In this document: positions 10,668 to 23,133 of the stretch, piece after piece
Layout of the letters: each line of letters begins with the position of its first letter
Numbering within the stretch: position 1 is the stretch's first letter
DNA from: Adiantum capillus-veneris
Lineage: Eukaryota > Streptophyta > Polypodiopsida > Polypodiales > Pteridaceae
Assembly (NCBI GenBank): GCA_014529385.2
Contig: CM043953.1
Location: 73,435,872 to 73,499,871 of the forward strand
Reading direction: 5' to 3'
DNA: 64,000 nt
Notes under the pieces: generated by a model
Told to the model about the DNA's origin: nothing
What the model saw: only the letters and a program-made list of their open reading frames with translations
Database searches by the model: none
Program-made: the position numbers and the translations under genes

Positions 10668-12022
10668 TTTGGTTTGAGTTATCGGCCCAAAATTTTCAAT
10701 TTGGAGAGGATCCTCGATTGGTAGATTAATCGACAAATTTTACTGACTGAGAACATGGTCGGGTATGTCCAAAGCTTAATTTGAGATAAATTGCTAAATT
10801 TGGCAAATTTGTGAAGATATGCGGACAAGCAATCGAGAACGAAGTGTTACTGAAGAGCTTTGGGCTCGAGAGAATTGGCAATTGAAATCGATATTAACAA
10901 GAAATTTATGAATCAACGACATGAATTTCGTAAACTAAGATGGATTGTGAGGGGCTGCAAAGAAGGATTTGAGAAGACATCGAATTTTGAAAAGCTTGAA
11001 TTGAATTGATGATTCGGGCTTGACATAGAGAAGTCTTAGAAGGAGCTTGAGCGGAAGTCAAGGTTAAGAATCTTGGCATTGGGAAGCGTTAAAAGAAGAG
11101 AATCAAGGGCTTCCCCCAAGGACCCAATCCACGTGTGTGTTAGACAAGTGTGATAACCAACTACACCACAAGATCTCCTCTTCATGAGATACCACCGCGG
11201 GAACAAACCCTTGCAAGCAAAAAGCTGAACCCGACGAGCTCCATCAAACCCTACATAACTAATACTGACGGCATCACCCTAGGCTTTGGAGTGTTATTGC
11301 CTTCCACCTCGCGGTCCAAAAACGACCACAGGCATCGCCATCTTCCCAACCACTCTCGCACACTGTCTCCTTCCGTCTCTGCACACGCTGCCATGCTTTA
11401 GTGCATATGTACACACCTAAGTTAATAAAAGGTGAGGTTTTTAAAAAAATTCATAAAGGCCATCCCCTTTTAAGAGGGTATTCACCCTATTCAATTTTTT
11501 GGACAGTCGACGACCCAATCCGTAGCAGCTAATCCTGAGCCCCTTTTTGGCCACCCAACATCAAAAAAAAAATCTTTGTTGTTCCCAAAGAAATTTCATC
11601 CCTTACTTCACCGATCATCAACAGCATTCTCACTGACCGCCATACCACTTCAAAGCTTGCTCAAGCTACGTCGTTTGCAACTACCTCCGCTGACCGTACC
11701 AATTCAATTTTATGGTGAACATAACATAAATTTCTGATTCTATTGCCCTTGCTTTTGGAATACGGGAGATTGGATGCCACGAACTCAACCGACTCGCAGA
11801 CCTACCATCTGACCGCTCACTTTTTCAACAATTTCCTCACACACCGCCATTATGGATTGCACACCAATGCGATCTTTAAGCTAAGTACATATTATTTCTG
11901 CTACTTCTTTTACTCTCTCTCTCACTTATTTTGCATACTGCATCTGTAAATATCTCCATATAGCCATTTTACATTTAAAAACACACAAAAAAGGGGGGGG
12001 GGGGGAAAGAAAGCATGCAATC
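10668..12022 (+). other. Leader of element B (unit 1)
   Basis: This is about 1.35 kb between the primer site and gag. It is poor in ORFs, with a poly-G run just before gag at 11,993-12,004. A host-like ORF at 11,150-11,401 is repeated in unit 2 but has no recognisable motif. Confidence 0.55.
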
Positions 12023-12791
12023 ATGGCACACCTTCCACAGGCACCCACAGTTGTTGAGAAGCTTGCCAATCTCCCACAGTCTCTCACGTATAAACGTATG
12101 TAAAGGCAACATCTTAAAGATAAATTACTGCATTCTACACGCATAGAATCTGCACCGGCACCCAAGCAAAACAAAATTAGCAAAAAAACCTTCGCTTTCA
12201 AGGATTTCAATGGCACTAAAGATGCTAGCACGATTCTAGCATGGGTTAGTCAATTAGATGACTATTTTCATGATGAAGACTTTCCTGAATGTGAAATGGT
12301 AAAATGTGCATCAAATCATCTTACCAATAGTGTTGCATTGTGGTGGAATTCCACCAAACAGCACAGAAAAAGACCACGTACTTGGCATGCATTCAAAAAG
12401 CTGTTTTCACCTCAATTTTTTCCCACATAGTATAAAGCTAAAGGACGATGCCAGTGGGATTTAATTTGACAAGGCCGAAATGAAGATGCTCAAGGCTATA
12501 CTGATTGTTTTTGGAACTGTTTAATTCAATTGCAAGCTATTGAACATGTCAATCATAGGAAATTAAACGAGAGAAACAAACATCAAAGCTATACCTTTTT
12601 CAAGAGACGCAGATTTGACAATTCTGCTACAACTTCTCAACCTTATGGCAATACCAACAACAACCACAAGCAGCAAACGAGGAAACCAAAATTCTTTCAA
12701 CCATCGTCCTGCTCAAAATCCTAGTGGTAATAAGAAGGTGAAGTGTTTCAATTTTTTTCAATATGGTCACTATGCAGATAAGTGCCCAGAT
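12023..12791 (+). pseudogene. Element B gag, truncated (unit 1)
   Basis: Gag starts at ATG 12023. It encodes a capsid-like domain with FKDFNGTKDAS and LAWVSQLDDYF motifs (about 12,190-12,280), typical of plant gypsy gag proteins. Stops interrupt it near 12,105 and 12,430. A Lys/Asn-rich linker leads to a zinc knuckle whose second Cys is replaced by Phe (CFNFFQYGHYADKC, about 12,748-12,790). The gene is cut at 12,791 by the duplication junction. Confidence 0.8.
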
Positions 12792-12906
12792 AACTCTATT
12801 AACAAAGAAAACTAACAACCTTAATACACAGAGAACAAACCCAGAAAACTCCATCAACAAAAAAAATACAAAGTATAACACAAAATCCTTCTTCTCAACA
12901 CACACA
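12792..12906. other. Junction segment between duplication units
   Basis: About 115 A-rich bases separate the last base of homology in unit 1 from the first in unit 2. The composition and short words (aacaaacccagaaaac) resemble the leader of element C at 2,280-2,400. It is therefore probably C leader retained by unit 2 and lost in unit 1. Confidence 0.5.
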
Positions 12907-12999
12907 CCCTCCTTCCTTACCTTTCCTACAATTGTAATTGCACAACAAAAGAAGCACAGAGTGCCATTCAAGCTTAGTGTATGGCAGCGGCGCCAAAAA

Positions 13000-13226
13000 T
13001 GTACGCGTATGTCGCACGTGTCAATGCAAGGAACTTGCCGATACACTGTGTGCGAGCCACAAATGGCTCCAAGCACACAACAAGCCTAAACTAGTAAGCT
13101 CAAAGATGGCACTGTTGTGTCACTCACCGCTCTATGCTTCCTGTCATGGAGGATTCATTGCCGCAAAGAAAAGGGAGACGCCACTACGCCGGCTCAACCG
13201 CCTCGCCGTCGTCATGCCGCCGCAAT

Positions 13227-13314
<88 letters not shown>

Positions 13315-13622
13315 GCATACACACACACACAAGGAGATGAAGAAGAAGAAGATGGAGATGGAGCAAGAGCACTCTTCAATTGCACAAATGAGAGAATGAG
13401 TGAATTTTAGGTTTAGTTGAATTTTATATGAGCTCACCCCATTCACACTTGGGCGCCCATGCTTAGCCAACTAATCCCTTGAATATTATAGTTAGAGTGC
13501 GCCTCTCATCGGCGATCACTCTTACCCTTTTCCTATTGGACCGACAAGCCCGGTACCTGACTCTACCAAATAAATAATACAATGTCCGTCGTCGGTGATA
13601 GGAATGTGCACGAGGGTTAACA
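13000..13622 (-). mobile_element. Family C LTR (copy c)
   Basis: This is the unit 2 counterpart of the LTR at 4143-4735, with primer-site sequence at 12982-12995 (CGGCGCC intact). It ends with the same TGTTAACCCTC start on the minus strand. Its CT tract is about twice as long as in copy b. Confidence 0.65.
13228..13311. repeat. (CT)n microsatellite
   Basis: About 42 CT units lie inside C-family LTR copy c. It is the longest simple repeat in the window. Confidence 0.95.
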
Positions 13623-14425
13623 CTAGCCATATATCTCTCTCTCCCTTTGATAAGATGACAATATTGCCTCTTTTGGTGCCCCTTTACATTGCAATACTCA
13701 TAGCGGATACCCTTCCACCTCTATACGCCAAATTTAGGACGAGTTTTCCCATCTCCATATCACTTGGATTCAATGCTGGTCTCCTCCTCCCAAGAATGCG
13801 TACTATGAAACTCCCTTATCTATTGTTTTTCTTTCAAAGCATTTCCCTTCAGGTAGTGTGGGTTTGAATTTATTTTAATGCTTGTGTTTATGGATCATAG
13901 GTACAACGGGGTACTACACTATTCAATTTCACCACCTTCCTATCTTGTAAATGCTTTGATAAATGTGAGCCTTAATTTTGGCTTGGTTTTAAGGGAAGTA
14001 AATCCCAAGAGGAAGTAAATCCTTGTCCTTGCAAACAGGTACCCATTTGACTAGGTGGGATTTCTAACATGACCTGGTCTCACTAGCTGGAGGAGCTGGA
14101 TGTGTCTTGTCTTGAAACCCTTTCCTTTTTAAAGGGGGGGATTTCTATCCCTCACTTAGACTTGCAATTTCAATTTTTTTGATTGCCAAAATGAGAGAAT
14201 GTGAGTTTTTTTAATTGTATGAAGGGAACACATGTTGAATGGTTGAGCTTGTGAGGCTTGTTGACTTGCTGTATAATTAAAATGGAAGTCTTCACTCAAT
14301 GTAACCATCATGGATTTTGGAGAGGCATCTTCCTTGCAAATTTTTGCTTAAAAAATGAGCTAAAAATGACCTAATTTTGGTCCAAAGTGGCAAAATGGCC
14401 CAAAAATTGACACATCAGCTCATAC
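13623..14425. other. No gene recognised; spacer (unit 2)
   Basis: This is the unit 2 counterpart of the 4,736-5,539 spacer. It has only short ORFs without motifs. Confidence 0.4.
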
Positions 14426-15179
14426 TGTCGTGGGTGAGAGAGAGAGAGAGAGAGGGAGACATGGCAGCTTTTGAGGGGGGGAAACCCTACAATGTTCCCC
14501 TTCTATTAAATTCCCTTCATGGTTGCTCAATCTATGTGTAAGGCAATCCCACCTCTTCGCAATCTCGTATTTGAGCTTGTAATGGAGTGAATTAGGGTTT
14601 CTTTTCATCAAAATGGTGTGTGGGATTCAATATGGAAGCTCTTAAATCTTTGAAAAATAAAAAAATGGTCATTGTAAAGGTGAAATCTCGTGTATTTCTT
14701 TCAATTGTTTGAAGTTACGACTATGTAATTGGGGGCGATGCTACATGATTCCATTAAAGAGGTTTGGGATTTGAATGGGATTTGTACTTGTATAAGAGTT
14801 GAGGTTTCATGACTAGAAGCTTAGTGTGTTTAATTGCTATTTTAATAAAATTGGATATGAATTGGTGATCTGTCCATCACAAACTCGACTACAAAAACAA
14901 GCAGATTCCAAGCACAACAGGAAAGAGGATTTGTGTATTCTTTGTCACGATTGCTCTTTGACTTTAAAACATCTTTAAGAAGAGGGTTAGTGATTCTCCA
15001 TAAACACTTTTTCACTAAGTGTTTGTGATTCTCATCACAAACTCTCACAGCCAAAGATCTCACAGCTTCCTAGCTAGACTCCACAACTTCTCGACATTCT
15101 TGGTGAACCCGACGTAAAGCAGCTAGGGTGAGGGTTCAAAAACTTTTTTTCAAAGATTTAAATACAAATAATTAAATCT

Positions 15180-15935
15180 ATGGATCAACAAGAGAAACAA
15201 GGCATGTGTGATTCTATGCTTGACAAGCTTGTTAAGGGCATGCAAGAAATGAATTTAAAGTTAACGAGGCTTGCAGAAAAACAATATCCTGCAGGGTAGA
15301 AATCCCAAAGAAAAGTAGGATTTGTGCATAGATTCATATGGTGTAATAGAGTAGATCATGGCATAAGGGATTGTGATAGCTTCAGTGATGCCTTGAAAAG
15401 AGATCTTATATTTTTTAAGGATGGGAAGATCCATCTTCCAGCGACAGATATTCCATTAGGAACTAACTTTATAAAGGGGGTATGGGGAAGTTAGTGGAGG
15501 ATATGGCAAGCAGTCATGCCATCTCTACAGTGGAGGTTACTACCTATGGGGCAAAGATACAGTTGATTCCAAAGAAAGGGTCAAAGACTACTTAGGATGT
15601 TTTTGAGGAGGTCAATAGCTTGTGGCCATATGCAATGGTGTCATCTAAAAAAGGGGAGGTAACTAAATAGGTATTCATGCATGCCTATCTTGAAAAATTC
15701 CATAACAATGAAGCAGTTGTGGAAGAGAAGCATCGACGTGAGAATGGAGATGTAGGTCCCTCTACTTCAAAGAGGGTTACAAGAGCTGGAGGAAGAAAGG
15801 ATCCTGGACCTTCTTACGAGGATTCACCACATGTGCCTCCTCCTCTTGAGGTTCCTATGGATGAACCATCTAAAGAAGAAAGAGCAAGGAAAAGAAAAAG
15901 CAAAAGGCCGTACATACAGACTGCAATCTAACATT
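15180..15935 (+). pseudogene. Element A gag (copy 2)
   Basis: This is the counterpart of 6,320-7,075, with the same start, zinc-knuckle-like Cys/His segment, TAG near 15,297 and charged C-terminal tail. Three differences were counted in the first 120 bases against copy 1. Confidence 0.65.
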
Positions 15936-16339
15936 GAATCTCCCACAAACTTAAAGTAGGTACTGGAGGAAAGGTTTTGAAATAGTAAAGTTGACTTTAC
16001 CTTGGGCAAAGTTCTTGGCATAGCTAGTGCAAGTTTCATGAAGAAATTATACTATATCATAAAAAGAAAGAGGCAAACTCTCGTTGAGTCTATTCCTCCA
16101 CAATCTTAGGGTGAAGGAGAATCATTGAAGGTACAAGGGATAGTTAAGGTTGGCTGATAGATATCATAAAAAGAAAGAGGCAAACTCTCACTGAGTCCAT
16201 TCCTCCACAATCTCAGGGTGAAGGAGAATCATTGAAGGCACAAGGGATAGTTAAGGTTGGTTGCGAGGAGTTTTTAACAAAAGAAGAGAAGAAGTGTTTT
16301 AAAGAAATTCTTTCCATACATTTTTAGGGTTTTTCTTTT

Positions 16340-16850
16340 CAGCCACATGAGATAGAGCGTGTTGATCCTAGTGTTGTTGCACCTATGGTGATCTACACTA
16401 TCCCTGATGTACCTTGGAATCTACATCCAATCCTGGTTTTGAAAGCACATTTGCCAAAGTTGAAGATTAGCATGGGTATTTTGGAGCCTTCTTGAGTGCC
16501 ATATTCAAACATGTGGTTCAATGTGCCTAAGAAGAATAGAGCTTTGCGGTTCATACATGACATACAACCTGTGAACAAGGTTACCATCAAGAATTTGGGT
16601 ACAGGACCAATAGTGGATGAATTTACAGAGGCGTTTGCAGGAAGATCAATTTACTTAATGGGCGATCTCTATTCACGGTACGATCAATTTCAGCTAGATG
16701 TTGAGAGTGGAGATTTCAAAACTATGAAAACACCTCTGGGACTGGTAAGGATGTGTACCTTACCTCAAGGAGCAACAAATTAACCTGCACATATGATGAA
16801 TGGGATGAACAAGGTTCTACATGACTTCATACCTTAAATCACAATGCCAT
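16340..16850 (+). pseudogene. Element A reverse transcriptase (copy 2)
   Basis: It shows the same gypsy reverse-transcriptase motifs as copy 1, here with MCTLPQGATN intact near 16,750-16,780. The catalytic pair again reads FLDG near 16,850. Flanking frames are broken by stops. Confidence 0.8.
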
Positions 16851-17199
16851 TTCTTGATGGTGTACCTATCAAAGGACGTGAAGACAAAGACAAACATAAA
16901 GCTATGGATTCGAGGGGATGTCGTAAGTTTGTTGCAAACCATATCAAATACTGTGAGAATATTTTTTCACGGTTGGAAGAAGTTAATCTTATTATATTAG
17001 GATAGAAGTCTGTATATCGAGTTAGTGAAGTAGTGATTGTGGGGCAGATCTGTGGTCCTTATGGTAGAAGGCCTTGTCCAAAAAATATGGATGAAATCAA
17101 ATACATGAAAGAAACATGCACAATTGTAAATGAAGTTTGAGTATTTCTTGGTGCTTGCATCTTCTATCTTGCTTGGATACCCCATTATGCACATGTAGC

Positions 17200-17820
17200 A
17201 GATTCTCTTTAAATTTTTTTAAGAAAGAATCAGAAGTTTCAATGGGAAGAGAGCACACAAAAGCCATGAGGAAGCTAAACATGCTACTTTCAGCACCAAC
17301 CCTAAGAAAGCTAGACTCTGCATGTGAAAGACCTATTGTTGTGACATTGGACACGAGTCCTATAGGGACAAGATGGGCAATAGGGCAAGATGATGACAAC
17401 GGGAAAAAGGTATGTGGTGAGATTTGGAGCCAAGGTTCTGAGTTCTCACCAATGAGATTATGTGCAAGTAAAGAGTGAATCATAGGGAGTGATCACAAAA
17501 TTGAGATGTGAAAAGGAGTACTTGATAGGGAATCATGTGTTGTTGAAACTGATTGTTTTCCTCTTCTTGGAATGATAAGAAATTTTTCAACTCGTGACGT
17601 TGCTATGCTGCAATGGATAGCCTACATAAAGTCCTTGAATCCCGAGTTCAAGCATATTTCTACATAAAGACTACAACTCGTGACGTTGCTATGCTGCAAT
17701 GGATAGCCTACATAAAGTCCTTGAATCTCGAGTTCAAGCATATTGCATGAAAGGACAATCCAACGGTAGATATGCTATCTAGGGCAAGGTATGAAGATGA
17801 AGAGGACATGATTGTTGAGG
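17200..17820 (+). pseudogene. Element A RNase H region (copy 2)
   Basis: It has the same VTLDTSPIGTRW motif (about 17,340-17,380) and internal 73-bp repeat as copy 1, with stops between. It continues in a frame at 17,772-17,984 that reads as a connection toward integrase. Confidence 0.6.
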
Positions 17821-17989
17821 GAGATGATGTAGGTACAAAGTTTTACACTATTTCTCATCCAAAGACTAATCATGAATGTTTTGTATCTTCATTTGAATCC
17901 TTTTCAGAGGAACTATATGACGGTGAATGGATCTTGATAAGTCACTACTTAAGTACCCTACAGAAACATGATTATTGGACATAGCAAAA

Positions 17990-18800
17990 ATTTAAGAGGA
18001 TAAGAAGAAAATCATATGGATACATCTTGAAGGATGGCTACTTATGGAAGCATCCTAAACAAAGAGATGGAACACCATTGTTGGTAGTGTGAGATAAGAC
18101 TACTCAACAAGAGATTGTCAAGGCGTTCCATGAAAGTTTATGGATAGGACATCGAGGTGTATGTGCAACATTTGCCAAAGTAAAAGAAAGGTATTAGTAA
18201 AAAGGTGTGTATAAGGATGTGGCTAAGTTTGTGGAGTCTTGTGTGGAATGCCAAATGTATTCAAGTGTATGGCATCGTGATTGACTACATCCTACTTATC
18301 CATTGGCCATACATTATAAATGGGTTGTAGATTTGGTCACAATGCCTTTGGGACTTTGGAAAATTTTGGTATTTGGTGCTTGCAAGAGAACATTTGTCTA
18401 CAAGTTGAAGGGCGTGCATTGCGGACAAAACAAAATCTGTATGTAAATTCCTTCTTGAAGATGTGATCTATCATTATGGATTTGTGGGAAAAATAACTAA
18501 TGATAAATGAGAATTGGATGCTTACAAAGCAAGGGAATTCTTTTCTAGGATGAGCATCAAACTAGCTTTGACTTGTGCTTATAACCTAGAGGGCAATGGC
18601 AAGAGTGAAAGAGGACATCCTCAAATAATTAAAGCTTTGGCTAAGGCTTGTAAAGGCAATCTTGGAGAGTGGCCAAGGTTACTACCGTTTGCATTATGGG
18701 CTGATCGTATTGACACATAGTTCAAACACTGGCTATATGCATGTTGAATTGATGTATGGTCAAAAACGTGTGATGTCAATTGAAGATGTAGTTCTTACAT
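17990..18800 (+). pseudogene. Element A integrase, N-terminal and core part (copy 2)
   Basis: It encodes the same finger-like and NLEGNGKSERGH pieces as copy 1, followed by YMHVELMYGQKRVMSIEDVV. The last sense sequence before the B insertion reads on across the insertion, when B is skipped, into bases after 24,767 (Thr-Trp-Asn-Val). This supports the inferred empty site. The N-G-x-x-E segment is present but the frames are broken. Confidence 0.65.
18796..18800. repeat. Target site duplication TACAT, left
   Basis: TACAT immediately precedes the LTR start TGTTACGAG. An identical TACAT follows the last base of the 3' LTR at 24763-24767. Five bases is the usual duplication length for LTR elements. 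Confidence 0.85.
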
Positions 18801-19357
18801 TGTTACGAGACTGGGCACCCTCATGTTGCATGTGGTTAATTGCAATTGGGATAGTTAGCTTAATTGTTAATTATGTGTTGTCTATTTGAATTTTACTAAC
18901 AGTGAGTGCATGATGGTTTGTAGATTGGAACTTTGGGAGTTGACGGCGAGGCACCAGCAAATAACAATTCTCTCGATCATTTTATCCTAGGATACAACTT
19001 TAGATCTTTTATCAAGAAGCCACTATGGCTCCTTTTTAAATAGGATAGTGAGAACTTACCCTAAGAGGATCATGCACTAAGTAGTGTGTACCACTCATAA
19101 CTAAAGTGGGACTAAAGTGTAAAAGAGGGGCCTCTAATTTTTGGCACCAATAATAAATCAAGATATCAAATACCAAACTCCACAAGAGGTGCCGTGGAGT
19201 TTTGGGCTATGATCTTTAGACCTTTCTTGTGTAGATGCTCTCAATTTTCCATCTCCCCTCTCTTAAGCTACTATGTGTTTGTTGTGTACTCCCTAATTAA
19301 GTCTACATCTTCTCTTCCATGTTCTTACAGCTTGTCTCTATCAATTCTATGCTCTTA

Positions 19358-19390
<33 letters not shown>

Positions 19391-19532
19391 TGTGTGATAG
19401 TCTAGGGGGGGGGGGGGGGGGGGGTGTGTGTGTGTGCTTGGAAATTGGAGAAAGAGGTTGACAGGTTGATGGGGATGTATGTGAGCAAGTGTTGAATTGT
19501 TCTAAGCAACCGGTATGCCCCTTCTCCCAACA
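18801..19532 (+). mobile_element. Element B 5' LTR (unit 2)
   Basis: This 732-bp LTR starts TGTTACGAG and ends CCCAACA, and contains TG and poly-G tracts at 19,358-19,423. Its 3' third matches 24,482-24,762 with visibly more divergence than separates the two 5' LTR copies. B therefore inserted well before the segmental duplication. Confidence 0.9.
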
Positions 19533-19533
19533 G

Positions 19534-19545
19534 TGGTATCAGAGC
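19534..19545 (+). promoter_or_regulatory. Primer-binding site, initiator tRNA-Met type (element B)
   Basis: TGGTATCAGAGC, complementary to the 3' end of initiator tRNA-Met, lies one base after the LTR. This is the standard plant LTR-element site. Confidence 0.95.
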
Positions 19546-20870
19546 TTTGGTTTGAGTTATCGGCCCAAAATTTTCAATTTGGAGAGGATCCTCGATTGGT
19601 AGATTAATCGACAAATTTTACTGACTGAGAACATGGTCGGGTATGTCCAAAGCTTAATTTGAGATAAATTGCTAAATTTGACAAATTTGTGAAGATATGC
19701 GGACAAGCAATCGAGAACGAAGTGTTACTAAAGAGCTTTGGGTTCGAGAGAATTGGCAATTGAAATCGATATTAACAAGAAATTTATGAATCAACGACAT
19801 GAATTTCGTAAACTAAGATGGATTGTGAGGGGCTGCAAAGAAGGATTTGAGAAGACATCGAATTTTGAAAAGCTTGAATTGAATTGATGATTCGGGCTTG
19901 ACATAGAGAAGTCTTAGAAGGAGCTTGAGCGGAAGTCAAGGTTAAGAATCTTGGCATTGGGAAGCGTTAAAAGAAGAGAATCAAGGGCTTCCCCCAAGGA
20001 CCCAATCCACGTGTGTGTTAGACAAGTGTGATAACCAACTACACCACAAGATCTCCTCTTCATGAGATACCACCGCGGGAACAAACCCTTGCAAGCAAAA
20101 AGCTGAACCCGACGAGCTCCATCAAACCCTACATAACTAATACTGACGGCATCACCCTAGGCTTTGGAGTGTTATTGCCTTCCACCTCGCGGTCCAAAAA
20201 CGACCACAGGCATCGCCATCTTCCCAACCCCTCTCGCACACTGTCTCCTTCCGTCTCTGCACACGCTGCCATGCTTTAGTGCATATGTACACACCTAAGT
20301 TAATAAAAGGTGAGGTTTTAAAAAAAATTCATAAAGGCCATCCCCTTTTAAGAGGGTATTCACCCTATTCAATTTTTTGGACAGTCGACGACCCAATTGG
20401 TAGCAGCTAATCCTGAGCCCCTTTTTGGCCACCCAACATTAAAAAAAAAAATCTTTGTCAGCAGCATTCTCACTGACCGCCATACCACTTCAAAGCTTAC
20501 TCAAGCTACGTCGTTTGCAACTACCTCCGCCGACCGTACCAATTCAATTTTATGGTGAACATAACATAAATTGCCGATTGTATTGCCCTTGCTTTTGGAA
20601 TACGGGAGATTGGATGCCACGAACTCAACCGACTCGCAGACCTACCATCTCACCGCTCACTTTTTCGACAATTTCCTCACACACCGCCATTCTGGATTGC
20701 ACACCAATGCGATCTTTAAGCTAAGCACATATTATTTCTGCTACTTCTTTTACTCTCTCTCACTTATTTTGCATACTGCATCTGTAAATATCTCCATATA
20801 GCCATTTTACATTTAAAAACACACAAAAAAAGGGGGGGGGGGGGGGGGGGGGGGAAGAAAGCATGCAATC
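19546..20870 (+). other. Leader of element B (unit 2)
   Basis: This is the counterpart of 10,668-12,022. It ends in a poly-G run at 20,832-20,853 just before gag. No supported gene. Confidence 0.55.
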
Positions 20871-21640
20871 ATGGCACACCTTCCACAGGCACCCACAGTT
20901 GTTGAGAAGCTTTCCAATCTCCCACAGTCTCTCACGTATAAACGTATGCGAAGGCAAGACCTTAAAGATAAATTACTGCATTCTACACGCATAGAATCTG
21001 CACCGGCACCCAAGCAAAACAAAATTAGCAAAAAAACCTTCGCTTTCAAGGATTTCAATGGCACTAAAGATGCTAGCACGATTCTAGCATGGGTTAGTCA
21101 ATTAGATGACTATTTTCATGATGAAGACTTTCCTGAATGTGAAATGGTAAAATGTGCATCAAATCATCTCACCAATAGTGCTGCATTGTGGTGGAATGCC
21201 ACCAAACAGCACAGAAAAAGACCACGTACTTGGCATGCATTCAAAAAGCTGTTTTCACCTCAATTTTTTCCCACATAGTATAAAGCTAAAGGACGATGCC
21301 AGTGGGATTTAATTTGACAAGGCCGAAATGAAGATGCACAAGGCTATACTGATTGTTTTTGGAACTGTTTAATTCAATTGCAAGCTATTGAACATGTCAA
21401 TCATAGGAAATTAAACGAGAGAAACAAACATCAAAGCTATACCTTTTTCAAGAGACGCAGATTTGACAATTCTGCTACAACTTCTCAACCTTATGGCAAT
21501 ACCAACAACAACCACAAGCAGCAAACGAGGAAACCAAAATTCTTTCAACCATCGTCCTGCTCAAAATCCTAGTGGTAATAAGAAGGTGAAGTGTTTCAAA
21601 TTTTTTCAATATGGTCACTATGCAGATAAGTGCCCAGAAG
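20871..21640 (+). pseudogene. Element B gag
   Basis: Gag starts at ATG 20871, with an N-terminal basic region and then the capsid motifs FKDFNGTKDAS, LAWVSQLDDYFHDE and SAALWWNATK seen in plant gypsy gag. A TAG follows near 21,277 and the frame changes twice. The nucleocapsid knuckle at about 21,595-21,640 lacks its second Cys (CFKFFQYGHYADKC). The protein would package element RNA. Confidence 0.85.
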
Positions 21641-21942
21641 GTCCTGCTAAGAGCAATGGCCAATCCAATGGAGTCACCCGAAATACAAGCCAAAAACCCT
21701 TTAGCAATAGCTGTCCCAACGAAGCTACTGTTAACCTCATCGAAGATGCTAATCCCCACGACAATGAAGTGGAAGCTAATTACGGTGAGGGATATGATCT
21801 TGAGTATAATCACGATGACAACCCATCTTCAGGTACTCCTATATCTCCTCACACTTTGTTTAAAGTGCAAGGCACAATTAAGGGTGAAAGTGTCACCATT
21901 ATTTTAAATGATGGCAGTAGCCATGATTTTATTTCTGCATGA
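21641..21942 (+). pseudogene. Element B protease region
   Basis: After the knuckle the frame (to 21,942) passes an acidic linker and reaches the aspartic-protease start. There the expected D-S/T-G triad reads N-D-G in ILNDGSSHDFI, so the catalytic aspartate position is Asn. It ends at a stop after HDFISA. Sequence to about 22,290 is broken. Confidence 0.65.
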
Positions 21943-22295
21943 TTGGCACAACAACTCTCTCTCTCTCTCTGAAATTTCTTCGCCTCACAAAGTCAAAACT
22001 ATTTTTAATAAAAAATGTTTTAATTGCAAAACCCGTCACTGTTGAAGTTTGCATTGGTGAATTTACACAAGCACGTACATTTCTGGTAGCCCATTGCATG
22101 GTCTTCATATGATCTTAGGAATTCCATTTTGCCACATGAATTTGATCCATTGATTAATTATAAGACACGTACCATGTCTCTCACTCATAATAATAAAAAT
22201 TTATCCATCCAAGCAACACTAGCACACTAAAAATTTCTACTTCTCTCTCACACTCAACCAAAAGAGCCATTCAAAAACAAGGGAAAGCATATCTA

Positions 22296-23110
22296 GTGTT
22301 GGTAAATCAAATTTTCATTGAAACCAAAACCTCACATAACTCTTCACATGATGATTTTCTCTCACAATTTCACCATTGTTTCACGCATGATCTACCACTT
22401 GGAATACCATCTTCACGCCTAGAAGACCACAAAATAGATATTATACCGGGTAGTCAACCTCCTTGTAGAGCACCTTATCGTGTAAACCCAACTACAGACA
22501 GGGAGATACAAACTCAAATCACTGACTTACTTGATCGAGAACTTATCAAACCTAGTAGTTCACCATACGGAGCTCCAGTACTTCTTGTTAAGAAGAAAAT
22601 TGGGACTCTTCGTATGTGCATTGACTACAGGGCTTTAAACAAGATCACCATTAAGAATAGGTTTCCTATTCCTAGAGTGGATTATCTATTAGACAAAATA
22701 AAAGGGGCAAACATCTTTAGAAAAATTGACCTCAAATCAGGGTACCACCAAGTCAAAGGTTTGATCAAGATGTCTACAAAACTGCTTTCAGAACACAAAC
22801 GGGACACTATGAATTTCTTGTCATGCCATTTGCTTTGACAAATGCATTAGCCACATTTACACGCATGATGAACAAAATTTTCATTGACCATCAAGATTTT
22901 GTGATTGTATTCTTTGATGAGATTTTGTGATTGAGTAAATCAGAACAAGAAGATAAAGAGCACTTAGCACGTGTATTTGAACTGCTTGCACACAACCACT
23001 TGTATCTGAATCCTGAAAAGAGTTCATTTTTCCAATATGAAATGAATATTTGGGACACATTATATCGGGCAAGGGAATCCATGTAGACCCTAAGAAAATT
23101 GAATCCATTT
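22296..23110 (+). pseudogene. Element B reverse transcriptase
   Basis: The open frame 22,296-22,838 encodes the gypsy reverse-transcriptase N-terminal region. It has a Y-R-V-N-P motif, [27 protein letters not shown] and [13 protein letters not shown] with the first catalytic Asp. A frame change follows. The YxDD site near 22,905-22,930 reads FFDE and is followed by a TGA, so the enzyme is inactive. Confidence 0.85.
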
Positions 23111-23133
23111 AATCATGTCCTAGATCCAAAAAT

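Larger units (their letters stand above)
4047..12791. repeat. Tandem duplication, unit 1 (about 8.75 kb)
   Basis: Sequence from about 4,047 to 12,791 is repeated at 12,907 to 21,640 with a constant offset near 8,860 bases (6,320/15,180; 7,636/16,496; 9,944/18,801). By eye, sampled stretches differ at about 2-3% of positions, plus small indels and microsatellite length changes. The unit contains a C-family LTR, an AT-rich spacer, gypsy element A, and the LTR, leader and gag of element B. It ends inside the nucleocapsid region of B. Confidence 0.95.
14426..18800 (+). mobile_element. Gypsy element A, copy 2, 5' portion
   Basis: This is the second copy of element A. It has a possible LTR start TGTCGTG at 14426, LTR end near 15,096, primer site at about 15,101, gag from 15,180, reverse transcriptase at 16,340-16,850, RNase H at 17,200-17,820 and integrase at 17,990-18,800. 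It carries the same lesions as copy 1. It is interrupted at 18,801 by element B, and its integrase C-terminus resumes at 24,768. Confidence 0.75.
12907..21640. repeat. Tandem duplication, unit 2 (about 8.73 kb)
   Basis: This is the second copy of the 4,047-12,791 unit, with the same order of LTR C, spacer, element A and element B. Unit 2 continues past 21,640 into the rest of element B, whereas unit 1 stops there. Shared stops, shared internal repeats and the shared B insertion show that these changes predate the duplication. Confidence 0.95.

Noticed and set aside
11150..11401. 83-codon ORF repeated at 20,028-20,279 as a conserved gene
   Set aside because: Its conservation only reflects the recent large duplication, and it sits in the leader of element B without any motif.
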